Shown: positions 34,953-46,499, counted from the first letter of the stretch. The stretch is DNA of 64,000 bases from Glandiceps talaboti (GCF_964340395.1 NC_135568.1:11347776-11411775); one strand, 5' to 3'. Made by a program: numbers and translations. The notes: a model not told the origin generated them from the letters alone.

Positions 34953-35057
34953 ACACTTTTCGGTAGTGTGTTTTATTTTGGAGACACTTTCTCTGCAGAA
35001 AGCTGTTGGTTCGACGTGACCGATGTGTGTGCCTCGGCAACTGAAGTGTCTGTATAG
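34953..35057 (+). CDS. Candidate exon, plus strand, function unknown
   Basis: After the acceptor ATATATTTTTCCGCCAG the frame runs 34 codons to TAG. It has a hydrophobic start (TLFGSVFYFGDTFS) and then two cysteines in an acidic, Thr/Ser-rich tail (DVTDVCASATEVSV). The upstream part of the same frame is open to 34821 with an ATG, so a single-exon reading of 78 residues is also possible. No family was recognised. Confidence 0.3.
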   Translation, partial: TLFGSVFYFGDTFSAESCWFDVTDVCASATEVSV

Positions 35058-35261
35058 GTTACAATATCCGGGCAATTACAGTAACGTACTGTACAACACA
35101 TTTACAAAAACAGTCTGACACAACACAGTAGTATTTTCATGTACCTCAACAACTGTACTCAAAATGAACTTGAACAAAGGTAAAAACAAATGTTGCTGAA
35201 TGATATGAAGGGCGATCAATTGAACCTTGATGAGTGAATCTATCGTAATGTTTATACAGGC

Positions 35262-35444
35262 ATGCATGTAAAATTAGGCCTAAGCAACTGTTTTGCGACA
35301 TTACAAACGCTTGGAGCGTTGAAAACGCTTCGGTATGGGGAAAACTGCTTAGAAAGTGACGCGTGTCACCCAACCATACCCATAAAATATGAAGATATAT
35401 TTTCTCAGTTCAAAGATTCATTTACGAAACGTATTTTGTTTTAA
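35262..35444 (+). CDS. Weak ORF, plus strand
   Basis: An ATG-initiated frame of 60 codons has mixed composition (three Cys, acidic and basic residues). The minus strand is also open over 35146-35373. It lies 200 bp after the candidate at 34953-35057 on the same strand. No splice sites support it. Confidence 0.2.
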   Translation: MHVKLGLSNCFATLQTLGALKTLRYGENCLESDACHPTIPIKYEDIFSQFKDSFTKRILF

Positions 35445-35516
35445 AACTGAAAACACATAAATTTATAAGGCAAAACTGTATCTAATATTAAGATTTTTTA
35501 GATATTTCTAAATTTA

Positions 35517-35601
35517 GTGACCTCTTCAGTTTTTCCCGCCTAAATCATTAAAATGTGAATTTTGTTGGGATAATTTAGGCGGGAAAAAATGAAAAGGTCA
35601 C
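35517..35601. repeat. 29-bp inverted repeat hairpin with opposed E2F-type sites
   Basis: The left arm 35517-35545 and right arm 35573-35601 are inverted copies with about two mismatches. The core TTTTTCCCGCCTAAAT / ATTTAGGCGGGAAAAA is perfect, and outward GTGACCT pairs with AGGTCAC. The loop is 27 bp. Each arm contains TTTCCCGCC, an E2F consensus, facing the other. It may be a very short MITE or a regulatory hairpin. The minus frame 35575-35835 ends inside it. Confidence 0.85.
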
Positions 35602-35894
35602 ACAAGGACGAGGACGCATGCGATAGTTATGGGATTGTACTATTTGCAGCGTAGTTGGCACAATACAACGACTCCTGCCCATTAAAGTCAGTGATGCGAG
35701 GGGTGACGTTTCATAATAAAATTGTACATGGGCATACATCGGAGAATTTCTGAGCCTCTCAGCTGGAGTTACCAGGTAGTGTCGAACTATCGTCAACATT
35801 GTCAAATATTTACGATATAGGTTACACATATTCACTCATATTTACATGCATACATCTATGCATAGATAGACGTATAGATAGACAGGCAGTAGGT

Positions 35895-35898
35895 AGGC

Positions 35899-35995
<97 letters not shown>

Positions 35996-36138
35996 TGGTT
36001 ACTACACCACAGACAGACAGACAGACGGACACAGACAGACATACAGACAGACAGACAGACAGACAGACAGACGGACGGACAGACAGACAGACAGACAGAC
36101 AGCCAGCCAGATGCATAGATAGATGCTTACTACACCAA

Positions 36139-36219
<81 letters not shown>

Positions 36220-36220
36220 C
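35895..36220. repeat. Compound satellite: (CAGA)n - (TA)n - (CAGA)n - (CAGA)n
   Basis: CAGA tracts lie at about 35899-35934, 36012-36105 and 36140-36219, with (TA)n at 35935-35992. The two later CAGA tracts are each preceded by the same spacer (GATxxTTACTACACCAxAGACAG), so the block arose partly by duplication of spacer plus tract. All ORFs here, on both strands, are repeat translations. Confidence 0.95.
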
Positions 36221-36612
36221 ATTACTCAACCATCAGAGTTTCAGCGAGGACATAGTTCAGACGGGATTTAGTCAAATCCATGGAATGACGTAAAAGATAA
36301 GTTTCTGGTGCAGTGAATGTACAGTATCCAAAGTAGAGAGATTACTAAAATCCAATTTATCCTATCTCATCTCATGCCGATAATAAATCTCGATAGCTGC
36401 AGTTGACAGTAATGCTGACATTTTGTCCATATTATAACACATCGTCTGTTTGTATTATCTAACTGTGTGTGCATTACGTATTCGTTTAAACTGTGTCATT
36501 CCCTGACTAAGATCATTCTAGACGCCATCTATATTGACACCTGATGTCAACTGCATGCTACAGTCGTTACTTGCGCAGAATACTAATTTCCTAGCTTCAG
36601 CTTTAAAGCTTT

Positions 36613-36735
36613 CGCGCATGCGCAATACACTGTAATTCTAACTCAGAACTGTATTGCCATTGTGACTTACTAACTTTTAAAATAATCCGCATTTGGCTTT
36701 TCTGTTTATGACGAAAAAGCGTCAAACCGGAAGGA
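36613..36735. promoter_or_regulatory. NRF-1-like and ETS-like motif cluster
   Basis: TCGCGCATGCGCAA (around 36611-36624) is a near-perfect NRF-1 palindrome. AACCGGAAGG (about 36726-36735) fits an ETS site. A weaker CACATGCGTG follows near 36782. This combination is typical of broad housekeeping-type promoters. No exon was recognised beside it. Confidence 0.4.
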
Positions 36736-37093
36736 ACGATCTCGGATAGATAAAATCATTGTGCATGCACTCAGCTTTCTGCACATGCGTGTTGTATAAA
36801 GTTCAACGTTGTGGTTTTGATTTGCATTTGGGTCTTGTACAATAAGTATTTACTTACATTTCTGAATGACTGATTAAAGTAATAATAATAATACCACTCC
36901 TGATTTTTAGACTTGACTTTCTAAAGTAAGGGTTGAAAACTTTTTCCTGTGAATACTTTAAAGTTCACCATATTGTCGACCTGTAAAGCTAACCAAACGG
37001 CATAATCGCCATTTCACAAAGGTGAATGAATCCTTGAGACTATAGTCCCACGAGGTTAAGTGACCCCTGACCCCTTGCAGTTTTTGCTGTATA

Positions 37094-37372
37094 TTACAAG
37101 GTACTTACTGAAGCATACTTAACCACCATTTGGAATTGACTGAACTCAAACCTATTATCAAGATATAACCTATATATAATCCGATGATGTAATTTATTAT
37201 ACGCATCAAAAAATGTTCAGAAAATCCATACTATGCAATTGACTGTTCTAACAATGCCAGAAGACATTATAGAAGACATGCATGCATTGGTATTAAAATA
37301 TACTGGAGTGTGGTTTATTTAAGTATTTTCGCTTGAGTAAAAAGCTTATGAACTCAGCTTGTGCCACTTTAA
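37094..37372. mobile_element. TTAA-type MITE, copy B (about 279 bp)
   Basis: This is the second member of the family seen at 24281-24568, in the same orientation and colinear along its whole length. The left end has mutated to TTACAAGGTAC. The right end, CAGCTTGTGCCACTTTAA, is identical to copy A. There is no coding capacity. Confidence 0.75.
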
Positions 37373-37552
37373 TCTGTACGTTAAATGGGAGCTACCGAAT
37401 AGTACACATAACCCTTTAATCGATCTCGTGATCATAGCGCTGTACAATTACAGCCAAGATCAGTTGTTTTTTATAATTAAATCACACATCGAAGTTTGCC
37501 TTTGAACACGCCGCTCAATGGGAGCCTGGGTTCCAGCTCGTGACTCTGTAGT

Positions 37553-37802
37553 AATAGGGAACTTGCAAACCCGCCATGTTGTATGTCGCATCATGGGAAA
37601 TGTGATAATAAATACTAATGAATTGTATTGTAAACAATACTGTTACATTGTTTGCAACCAGGAATGATCAATTCATAGTTACCCTGACCATTGTGGGAGA
37701 TTTTTTTATCGGTAGCTCCAGATTAGGTATTACGGTAACCACAGATAATCCCACAGTCCTTTGCGTCTGAGCATGCTCTGTCTGGATTGCAAGTTCCCTA
37801 TT
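37553..37802. mobile_element. MITE with 16-bp perfect terminal inverted repeats (250 bp)
   Basis: AATAGGGAACTTGCAA at 37553-37568 is mirrored exactly by TTGCAAGTTCCCTATT at 37787-37802. Inside, CCCGCCATGTTG...GCATCATGGG and the right-hand counterpart are not obviously complementary. The minus frame 37730-37912 crosses the right end and is not a gene. If the TIR is taken as GGGAACTTGC, the flanks are ATA/TAT, consistent with a 2-3 bp AT target site. Confidence 0.75.
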
Positions 37803-38078
37803 GCATCCTTAATACAATATTGTTTCACAAAAGTGATAATAAAACAGGGTTTACCAGACACAACCTTTCCAATACCAGAAACAGCTGACGTGGTGTCAGA
37901 AAATGAACACAAAGTCTGAAGCGTTATTTAAAACAATGTGTTCATCATATATATATACAACCCTATGTCTGTGAGTGTTAAATTATATATGTCTGTACTT
38001 AATTGATACATGATATACATGTTTGCAATGATACTTCAACTAAGCGACAGAGTCATGGAGGGAAAAATGACAACGGGT

Positions 38079-38294
38079 TCAATTATATAAATGATGTTGC
38101 GTAGACTGAACTTTGTAAAGCACCCTGATCTTCGCTGTATTACCCCTGGCGCACAGACCTATATCGGTACAACGACCCAAAACAAGTTGAGCTCCCTTGA
38201 CAGCATACAATCCATTGCTACCTCTGTAAGCGCATAGGATTAAGGCATGCAAAACCGCTTTCCAATATCCTACAATCTCTAAACTCAGGGCCAT
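38079..38294 (-). CDS. Weak ORF or SINE-like segment, minus strand
   Basis: A 71-codon ATG-initiated frame with higher GC than its flanks and a fair mixture of residues (MALSLEIVGYWKAVLHAL at the start). Its last third, GGTCTGTGCGCCAGGGG...GGGTGCTTTACAAAG, has the character of a dispersed repeat 3' end. I cannot tell a small gene from a repeat. Confidence 0.22.
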   Translation of the reverse strand: MALSLEIVGYWKAVLHALILCAYRGSNGLYAVKGAQLVLGRCTDIGLCARGNTAKIRVLYKVQSTQHHLYN

Positions 38295-38754
38295 ATTTCC
38301 ATGTAAGTTGTCTACATAAATACAGTAATTCTACATTAATATGTAAGACACGCATAGGTGTTATTTGTGTGAGTATGGTGGAAAAGGAGATTTGCTATTG
38401 CAGACGACACGTTAACGCTAAAGACCCCCCAAGGGTTCAAAAGTTTACCACAGTTCCTTACACATTTGATATGCTTACAGTCATTCTGCTGACAACTCAT
38501 AATAACGTATTATCATCAAGTAATTGATAACGATTATATATCTCATAGTTAGCGCTATCTTTCCATATATAAAGAATCTTTTAATTAATTCATTAATCAT
38601 ACAGATTATATATCTTGATTATGGGTAATGAATACAGAGTTCAGAACTTCCTAATTTCTGATGTATTAGATTTTAGCATATACTATGAGAAATCTACTTG
38701 AAAAATTGCATTCTATTCACTAAAGTAAAGGTAACCACTGTGAAGATTCTTGTG

Positions 38755-39435
38755 GTTTTTGTCAAAACATGATGTATGTATGACGTAATTTTGAAACATA
38801 GTATATGACGTAATTTGTATAGTGTAACAAGTTTATTACGTAATTGCAAACAGCAATTAATGACGCAATTTGTGTAATGTAACAGTTTATGACGTAATTT
38901 GAAACGGTTTTTTATGTAACTTTAAAATGTAACATGTCAGTGACGTTATTTTGAAACGTTACTAAGTCAATGAAGTTTTCTAATTTTGAAACATAGCAAG
39001 TCTATGAAGCAATTTTGAAACATACTTTTTGATATATTACAAAACGTGACACAAGTCAATGAAGAAATTGTGGAACATAACTCCTCTATGACGTAAATTT
39101 GAAACGTTGTCTATGACGAAATTTTGAAAGCTTGTCTATGACGTAATTTTGAAAGGTTGTCTATACGTAATTTTGAAAGGTTGTCTATACGTAATTTTGA
39201 AACGTTGTCTATGACGTAATTTTGAAACGTTGTCTATGACGTAATTTTGAAACGTTGTCTATGACGTAATTTTGAAACGTTGTCTATGACGTAATTTTGA
39301 AACGTAGTCTATGACGTAATTTTTAAAACAATCCTTATTAATGACTTAATGTTTCACATTTAAAAGTCTCTGACGTAATATATAATACTAACGAGTCTAT
39401 GACGTAATGTTAAAGGTTACCAGTAGCTGACATAA
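38755..39435 (+). repeat. 25-bp minisatellite carrying TGACGTAA in each unit
   Basis: The unit CTATGACGTAATTTTGAAAC + GTTGT is perfectly repeated in the core (about 39190-39320). It decays toward both edges (38770-39090 and 39320-39430), as expected when a tandem array is homogenised at its centre. Each good unit includes TGACGTAA, a bZIP (CREB/ATF/PAR-type) half-consensus, always in the same orientation. More than ten such sites fall in 0.65 kb. Regulatory meaning is inference. Confidence 0.92.
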
Positions 39436-39439
39436 TTAC

Positions 39440-40805
39440 GACACAATTTGGGTATGTTATTTAGTAGTGCTGTAGTGGTTAAAATGTTATGAGAAGAATG
39501 AACGCAGACCAAGCAGATTTCAGTAATGCTGACAGAATAAAGATAAAGTTTTCATTTAAAAAAAAGATATGATGAAAACAAACGCCATTAAGCACTGGTG
39601 TAAGTCAATCACACTCGACATAATAAACTAAAGCTAAAATTACTCGTACTGCGTTTTAAATCATCAAAATACCATGACGAAAATAACACACTTTACCCAA
39701 TTTTTGAAAAAGAGTTCTATGATTACGAGTGACTAAATATATTATGAGCTTACATTTACTAGTAAAACGTACACATGAGAACAAACTTATTAACATTATT
39801 ACTGCGGCATTAAACAATACACCCTTTTACGGTAATTACCGTTCTCTATTTCATCGTTTAACGACAAAGTCGTAAAATTTGAATACATGTAATTGAACGC
39901 TTTGTGGAAAAAATCAATTCCTGTATTATTACCTTAGATTTTTCATTGGAAAATAGAATTTACAGTAATAGATAAAATGTGAACATTTTTATGTGAAAGG
40001 AGAATCGCTTCTTCCTGTTTTCCTTTAATAAAGTAGATAAGAGAATTATGCCAAGAATTCCATTTAACTATAATTTCATGTATTATAATAACACTTCAAA
40101 ATCAAGGCATAAACCTACACACAGTGGAACGTACTTTTCATGACAAAAAAACAATATACAATATATTGCTACATACGATCAAATGTTGATTACTACATCA
40201 ATGCAATTTTAGAATGCCCTACCCGGAAATGAGTGTTAAACAAAATTGACCTCGATAGTAAAAGTGTAAACTGTTAAACAAATCGTAACAAGAAATATCC
40301 ATTCTCGTAATATTTTAATGGTTTTTTTGGTTTTATGTGTATTCGGGTTTAGCAGACTTGTACTCCAACATATCTAAGAAACACGGCGGTAATCTTCAAC
40401 GAGTGCAGTTATTATATCCCTTTGATTCTAGCGAAATTTAATGCAAAATCGTCTGGAAATAGATGAGATTCTACCTGGATAGTGTTGGCCAATATCAACA
40501 TGATGAGCTTTATTGTCGCTTTGTGCTAAACGCCGTAAATACAATTTTTTTTTCCATTGGGAGTTTGAAGTATTCCTGGCTGAGCTACGATTCTGTGACT
40601 TAAGTCTGTAACTAATTATAAAGCCAGGATTAAAATTTAGTTGTGAGCAACAGTTGTCTACCAGAGCTTTAGAAAAAGAATAATCCTTTCAAATCCTTAT
40701 GGCTCCATTTATGAGATAACACGTAAAACGAGAACCTGGGATGAATCTTTTTGGATCCAGTCTTGGAGTGTGGCACTGTAGCATGACTCGTCGACAACTA
40801 CAAAA
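39440..40805. other. Non-coding stretch
   Basis: AT-rich DNA with no supported exon, tRNA or element. Confidence 0.45.
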
Positions 40806-40812
40806 CAACCCC

Positions 40813-40975
40813 TTTTCCCGCCAAAAACAGTAACATTGTGAACAAATTCTAGTCTGCAAATTTTTGCCATATTGAGAGTTTGTTCTAGACTAGAATATGA
40901 GGAAAAGTGTTTACTAATTTTGATGACATTAGATTTTTTATTATGACCACTGTAGCAGTGGTCATAATAACACTA
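40813..40975. repeat. Nested inverted repeats with a 15-bp perfect hairpin
   Basis: TTATTATGACCACTG (40938-40952) and CAGTGGTCATAATAA (40956-40970) form a perfect stem with a TAG loop. Upstream, TTCTAGTCT and AGACTAGAA (about 40848-40912) form a second inverted pair, and TTTTCCCGCC sits at 40813-40822. This could be a decayed foldback MITE. The hairpin itself is certain. Confidence 0.7.
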
Positions 40976-41309
40976 AAAGTACCAAAAAATTGAGTCTCTA
41001 ATTCGTTCATTCACACAATTTTTGGTATTGGAGGAGTTAATGGAGAACGAGATTAATGGGGTTAAAAGATCGGGCTTGAGATCGATGTAAAGTGCTTATT
41101 TTTCTCTACATACATTTGTACTAACATCGGCGACTTGTTGACAGCTACAGCATCGTGTTGAATAACAGAGTTAGGTAGTTTACGTTGGAATGTTTGGTTG
41201 ATCGTAAGCGAGATTAGTCTACAGTTATACATCGTGTATTTTTCATGCCTACGTAATCACCAGTAGTTTTTATGTTCCAGTTTTGTTTAGATTCCAATTA
41301 AGGGTATAT

Positions 41310-41313
<4 letters not shown>

Positions 41314-41398
<85 letters not shown>
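41314..41398. repeat. (CA)n microsatellite
   Basis: About 84 bp of uninterrupted CA, followed by imperfect CA/CACATA. Confidence 0.98.
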
Positions 41399-41400
<2 letters not shown>

Positions 41401-41927
41401 GCACACACACATACACATACACCTTCACATACACGTCATTAGAACCTTCACTCTTTTAGAAACTCACAGGAAAATATAAGCGAATATTTTGTAATATTGG
41501 TTTTAATTAACTTTATAGAATCCAACGTCACGTTACACATTTTCCATATTAGCACTGAACACCAAGACATTTCTATTTTTACAGGCTGCTCGTGAGCAAA
41601 ATGTCTTCAAATTCGTAAATAATTAATTCTATAGGCGAATACAAAGTGACGTCGACTGTATGATTTATCACGACGGCAAACATAATACAAATTAATCCAG
41701 TGTAGTATGTAAAGTGTACACACAATAGTAATAGACATACTTCCACCAAAGATTTAACTTTTACCGTGTGGCACATAATAACATCCAAATACCATTCTGA
41801 TATTACATATTACATGGATCATATGAAATAGTTATAGATTATGTTTTAATGTCAATTATGGTCTATAAGGTGAATTTCAGAAATTGTCCGAAGGTGAGAA
41901 CGCATATAAACAAAGTCTATTCTCCAT

Positions 41928-41966
41928 TCTCTCTCTCTCTCTCGCTCTCTCTCTCACACACACCTA
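41928..41966. repeat. (CT)n microsatellite
   Basis: Short CTCTCT tract with one CG interruption, followed by CACACA. Confidence 0.9.
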
Positions 41967-42435
41967 TACACCTTCTAACATTATAAAATTACTTAAGACA
42001 TTTGCCCTGTCTACAAATAAAACATTAATACAACAAGTATCGGTAATACTGCATAGATGGTTTGAGCAGGTGTAAAACAAGATATCATATACTTTAAAAT
42101 TCTCTGCCTGACGTCAAAAAAGGATTTATCTTGACCCGAATTCGTTATGGATACCCTTAGTTACGTTTGCTCAAGGCTATATTTGCTTCCGAGTTTCGTA
42201 CACGTGCAGTGTATAAATGATGGCACTAGCGCAGATAGGCATTGTTTGTGTCATCACCATTCAAATTGCGTTCAAACTAAATGTAGATCTTGACTATATA
42301 TTAACGTTTTAACAACCACAGTTGTCGCCTAGTGTGTGTCTGCATATCTCTGCATGTGTCTGTCTATGCCTGTGCTTCTCTATTTTAATGTGTATCCGTC
42401 TTTCTTTGTGGGGTTTACCAACACACGCGTGTCTA

Positions 42436-42526
<91 letters not shown>

Positions 42527-42540
42527 TGTGTGTGTGCATA
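42436..42540. repeat. Compound (CTGT)n - (CT)n - (GT)n microsatellite
   Basis: CTGT units to about 42492, then CT to about 42522, then GT. The Cys-Leu-Ser-Val and Arg-Glu frames on both strands (42309-42711) are translations of this repeat. Confidence 0.97.
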
Positions 42541-43577
42541 TATATAAATAACTCTGTCTGCATATGTTTGTCTGGTTACCCGTTAACATATCTAAACTTT
42601 ATAATTTCTTATTACTTTCTGCATGAATTGCCAAGTGGAGCTTGTTTGAACTTGCATTCCTGGTTCACATCCTCTCTAACACTTTCACTGCCAATAGGAA
42701 CTGTTCAGTGATGAAGTTTGGATGTGTTAAAAAATATGGGGATATAGGCACTACAACAAGCACAATTTGTTCATGCAATTTGGACGTGAAGTAGGTGCTA
42801 GTGCAAGCGTTGAAACTATGTATTCATCTGTTCACACCGTCATATAAACGATTCGACTATTAAAATCTTCCTTTTCTCCAACGTGTACATAAACTAGCAC
42901 TACATCTACGTGTTTGGGTAAGACTTCTCAGTATTTGCAATTCAATGAACTCACGATCAATTCAATCATGTTTTATCTACCACTGACAGACACTCCACGT
43001 GGGAATTATATTTAAATGGAACGAACCGACATTGAGACTTATATCAAAACATTTTAGGAGACCATTAATGAGACGAATGTATAAAATGAAAACCTATACG
43101 AACACAACCCTAATGGATGTCAAGTCGATAATATCACAATTATATATACTGACTTGTCGTGTAAGACTCTCGGCTAACGATCGAACGATTGAGCTTCTGA
43201 CTTAGATAGCATCGTCATTTCTGTCGCCCATGTGAGTTTCAAAGCAAAGCTTAAACGTGTAACGTCAAAAACACCATTTGTATAGTATCTCAAAAGTAAA
43301 TTTACTGTCGTTCAATGGGACTAAACATGGAGATCACTAAGTAATTTGCCCTAAGCTACACCTATGGATATGCGACATAGTGTTACCTCACACGAGTACA
43401 TGTCATGTTCTTTGTTTAAGAAAGATTAAATGTTTCCAATGTGACATCTAACCATTTGGATATTCCCTTGACATTTGTCTCCAAAAGAGATGCATTAGCC
43501 AGATCAAAGTTCAGGACACTTGTTTAATGAGAATGTATGATTATAGGTTTTGATTTTGAGAATACATGTAAGACAGT

Positions 43578-43603
43578 TGTGTGTGTGTGTGTGGGGGGGG
43601 GGT

Positions 43604-43643
<40 letters not shown>

Positions 43644-43652
43644 GGTTGGTTG
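43578..43652. repeat. (GT)n microsatellite interrupted by a G tract
   Basis: GT units, a run of nine G, then GT again and GTTGGTTGG. Confidence 0.95.
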
Positions 43653-44059
43653 CAGTGAAAAGATCAAATTAATGTTAAATACTGATATTTGGCACTAGAG
43701 TTTGTCAGTATAAATTGTCTTTTTGTATGTTGTTTCTGTCCTGGTCGAAAGACCTCTGACCTTAGCTTTTTGTACTACATGTGGACGATTGCATAGATCT
43801 GAATGACACGTGTTTTGCACTTAATGAATACTAAGGCAACCTACAATGTACGTCAAGTGGAGCACATGTCTGTTATTCAAAGTATAATGTGATATTAGAA
43901 GCCTGAAGAAGCAAAAGAAAAGACACCAACAACATCATGATCGTTACAGAACAAGACATGTACGGGGAGTAAATCTATAGTGTTTTTAACTTGCTTTTAG
44001 GTAGCTGGTATCTGTCCTGTTATTAAAAACATACTAGAAGCCCGAGGAAGCACTAGACA

Positions 44060-44108
44060 AGGAACCCCCCCCCCCCCCCAAAAAAAAAAAAAAATAAAAA
44101 AAAAAATA
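44060..44108. repeat. Homopolymer block C then A
   Basis: A run of 13 C bases is followed by A-rich sequence with two T interruptions. It may be the tail of a retroposed sequence, but no body was recognised. Confidence 0.8.
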
Positions 44109-44473
44109 CAGATCATCGTCATCTTATAACCATGAACGGTCAATATGAAACTCCCGGTTGTAGCATGATTGATAGAGCATGCAAATGTACATTTGCCAAC
44201 TGTCGTCTGCATATCTTCCAAATGACGCATGTCAGAAATTTATCATTCCACAGAGGATTTCATGGCTATCGTTCCGTAAATGGCGCCAGAGGCAATGTTA
44301 AGACGAAAGCTTAAAGTCAAAACACCATCTGACGATAATTAAATCTGTTCCTGTCATACTGTTCAAATAATTCTGATATGCCAAGATTATTACCAATTAC
44401 GAGGAACGAAATGGATACCCAGCCATATATGACTATATATGACTATATACAGATGAAACTCACCCAAATAATG

Positions 44474-44504
44474 GTGACGTGGGTTCGAATCCCACAAGTG
44501 TCAC
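44474..44504 (+). repeat. tRNA 3'-half-like sequence (T arm), probable SINE remnant
   Basis: GTGGG-TTCGAAT-CCCAC forms a perfect five-pair T arm, and the B box GGTTCGAATCC matches the pol III consensus exactly. It is followed by AAGTGTCAC, whose GTCAC can pair with GGTGAC just 5' of the arm. No D or anticodon arm is found upstream, so this is not a complete tRNA. A tRNA-derived SINE tail joined to the adjacent (TA)n is the best reading. Confidence 0.55.
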
Positions 44505-44522
44505 TTTTTATTCCTCAATTTC

Positions 44523-44524
<2 letters not shown>

Positions 44525-44584
<60 letters not shown>

Positions 44585-44596
44585 AATGTATGTATA

Positions 44597-44669
<73 letters not shown>
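44525..44669. repeat. Two (TA)n tracts
   Basis: TA units at 44525-44581 and about 44607-44669, separated by a TACAAATGTATG/TGTG spacer. The Tyr-Ile frames here are artefacts. Confidence 0.98.
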
Positions 44670-44672
<3 letters not shown>

Positions 44673-44679
44673 TGTGTAA

Positions 44680-46495
44680 ACAGATAAGGGAGGTTAATAG
44701 ACTACATTCAAATCATTTCATGTGCAAATCACACATGCAGAACTAGATTACCTGTAACAAATGTGTGCATATTTCGACATCTTGTTAACTGATCAAATAC
44801 CGTCGTTTGTTATAGAAAGCCTTTAATGAATTATTAAATGGATACGCCAAGGTTCAATTACGACAGAAAAACGAGTCAATATATGAAAGGATATGAAGTC
44901 AACTTGTCTAGTGAGAGTGTGACGTCATCAATAAAAGGCCGAAAAGAGAAGCCTGTAATGATTGTTTAAATTTGACATTTCTGACCAGTACAGCTTCCTG
45001 TGTATTATCAATAATGTCTATATATAGTAGGAATTTATATTTGAATTTTCACAACGATTTCATCAAATAGTGTTTATTGTAAGTGCCTTGCGATAAAGAA
45101 ACCCTGTTTTTTGTTTCGTTGCATCCTGCAATCTGTTGTCCCTTTTGTAAATGAAAAACAGACAAATAAACAAAATACTCGAGGTGCATATATTAGCATA
45201 AGTTATCTTTCATATGATGTGTTTACTATACGTTGATGAAAATTCTGACCCTTTTTAAAAAAAGAAATGCTAGCGCTATATGAAATTAATGCCTTCAAGT
45301 CACTACTCTGTAACGTCTTACAATGCTAAGTATAGCAATTTTCTAAGAGTAATCCCGCGTTACGGAATGAAACTAGGAATATATTTGAAAACAAATTACC
45401 GCAAATGGCACCCACTAATAACATTGTCCCTGACAAAACTTACATCGCACTAGGCAATAAATATTTTAGAGCTACCTTTACACGAGGTTCGTGAATGCCA
45501 TTCAGATTATGTACCAGACGTTGTCTAGTATAGTAAATACACAGATGTCTGACTAAATGACTTGAAAGAATTTATGTTACAACAGGGACTGGCTAACATG
45601 AAGAAATATGTGTCATTTACAAAACAGACCTCTGTGTTAGTTTTTTTAAAACCATGTAGAGTGTGAACAGCTATACCGTATTAACCCATTGGACGGAAAT
45701 GCAGAACTCTATTTTCAGGAAAATATAGTTTAGTGTTCACATGTATTTTGTAGTTTTTAAAATACTTTCTGTTATTTTTAGAAGACTTTAGATAGAGTTA
45801 CATGTACACATGTGCATTTGTTTTTATTATTACTTCCCTATCCCTAATCAATATTCAATTGCCCGCCCTCCCGATAGTACATTTTAGTATAACTACACTC
45901 AACCTTTATAGAAAGGCCACCTTCATACAGTGGTCACTTATTTTCTGGTCCCCAAAGTTACCACTATACATAGGGTGGCTATTCGAACTGTCTATATCAT
46001 GTCCATCGTTAACGCTGCCCATACAAAGAATACGATTACATTTTCGAATAAAACACAATCTAAAAAAATCCTTATGGGAGGTATTCGGTTTAGATCTGAC
46101 CTTTTTTTTCAAAAGTTGAGTATAGGAATAATTACGAAATTGACATTGTCACCTCTGCACAATAGTTGTTCAAATCCTTTGTTAACCAAACAAAAGAAAT
46201 GGATTATTCACACGATGAGTACATTCCAATGATGGTTGATTTTAACTAAAGTCAAAGTAAAGCTTTTGAGCTTACACTTGTAATTAGTATAATTTGTGTC
46301 TTTTTTGAGTTTTTTCCCAGAAAATTGCGTAGTTGACTTTCTGGCATTGGTAATATGATGTCAACCATTCATAAAAATGTGATTTATGCTATAAATTGAT
46401 AACTTTTTAAATGTTCTGTGACATTCCTGTATAGTATAAGTATGTAAGTATCTACATTACTTCCTGAATTGCATGTGCGTTGTGTTGGCATGTGC
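44680..46495. other. Mostly non-coding stretch with one CRE
   Basis: A perfect TGACGTCA lies at 44920-44927. At 45802-46232 frames of 68-105 codons are open on both strands, without splice support or coherent composition, so no gene is called. AATAAA-type motifs are frequent but not informative. Confidence 0.35.
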
Positions 46496-46499
46496 GGTG

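Noticed and set aside
35799-36255. Long ORFs on both strands rich in Thr-Asp-Arg-Gln or Cys-Leu-Ser-Val
   Set aside because: They lie wholly inside the CAGA/TA compound satellite.
42309-42711. 129-codon plus ORF and minus Arg-Glu/Thr-Asp ORFs
   Set aside because: Driven by CTGT and CT repeats. The unique tails are short and have no splice or promoter support.
44460-44510. Complete tRNA gene
   Set aside because: Only the T arm is present. No D arm, anticodon arm or paired 5' acceptor strand is found upstream.
44378-44746. 122-codon plus ORF
   Set aside because: Mostly Tyr-Ile from the TA arrays, and it includes the tRNA-like arm.
45802-46232. ORFs of 68-105 codons on both strands, considered as a possible gene
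   Set aside because: Open on both strands in AT-rich DNA, with no splice signals, no coherent motif and no CpG change at the edges.
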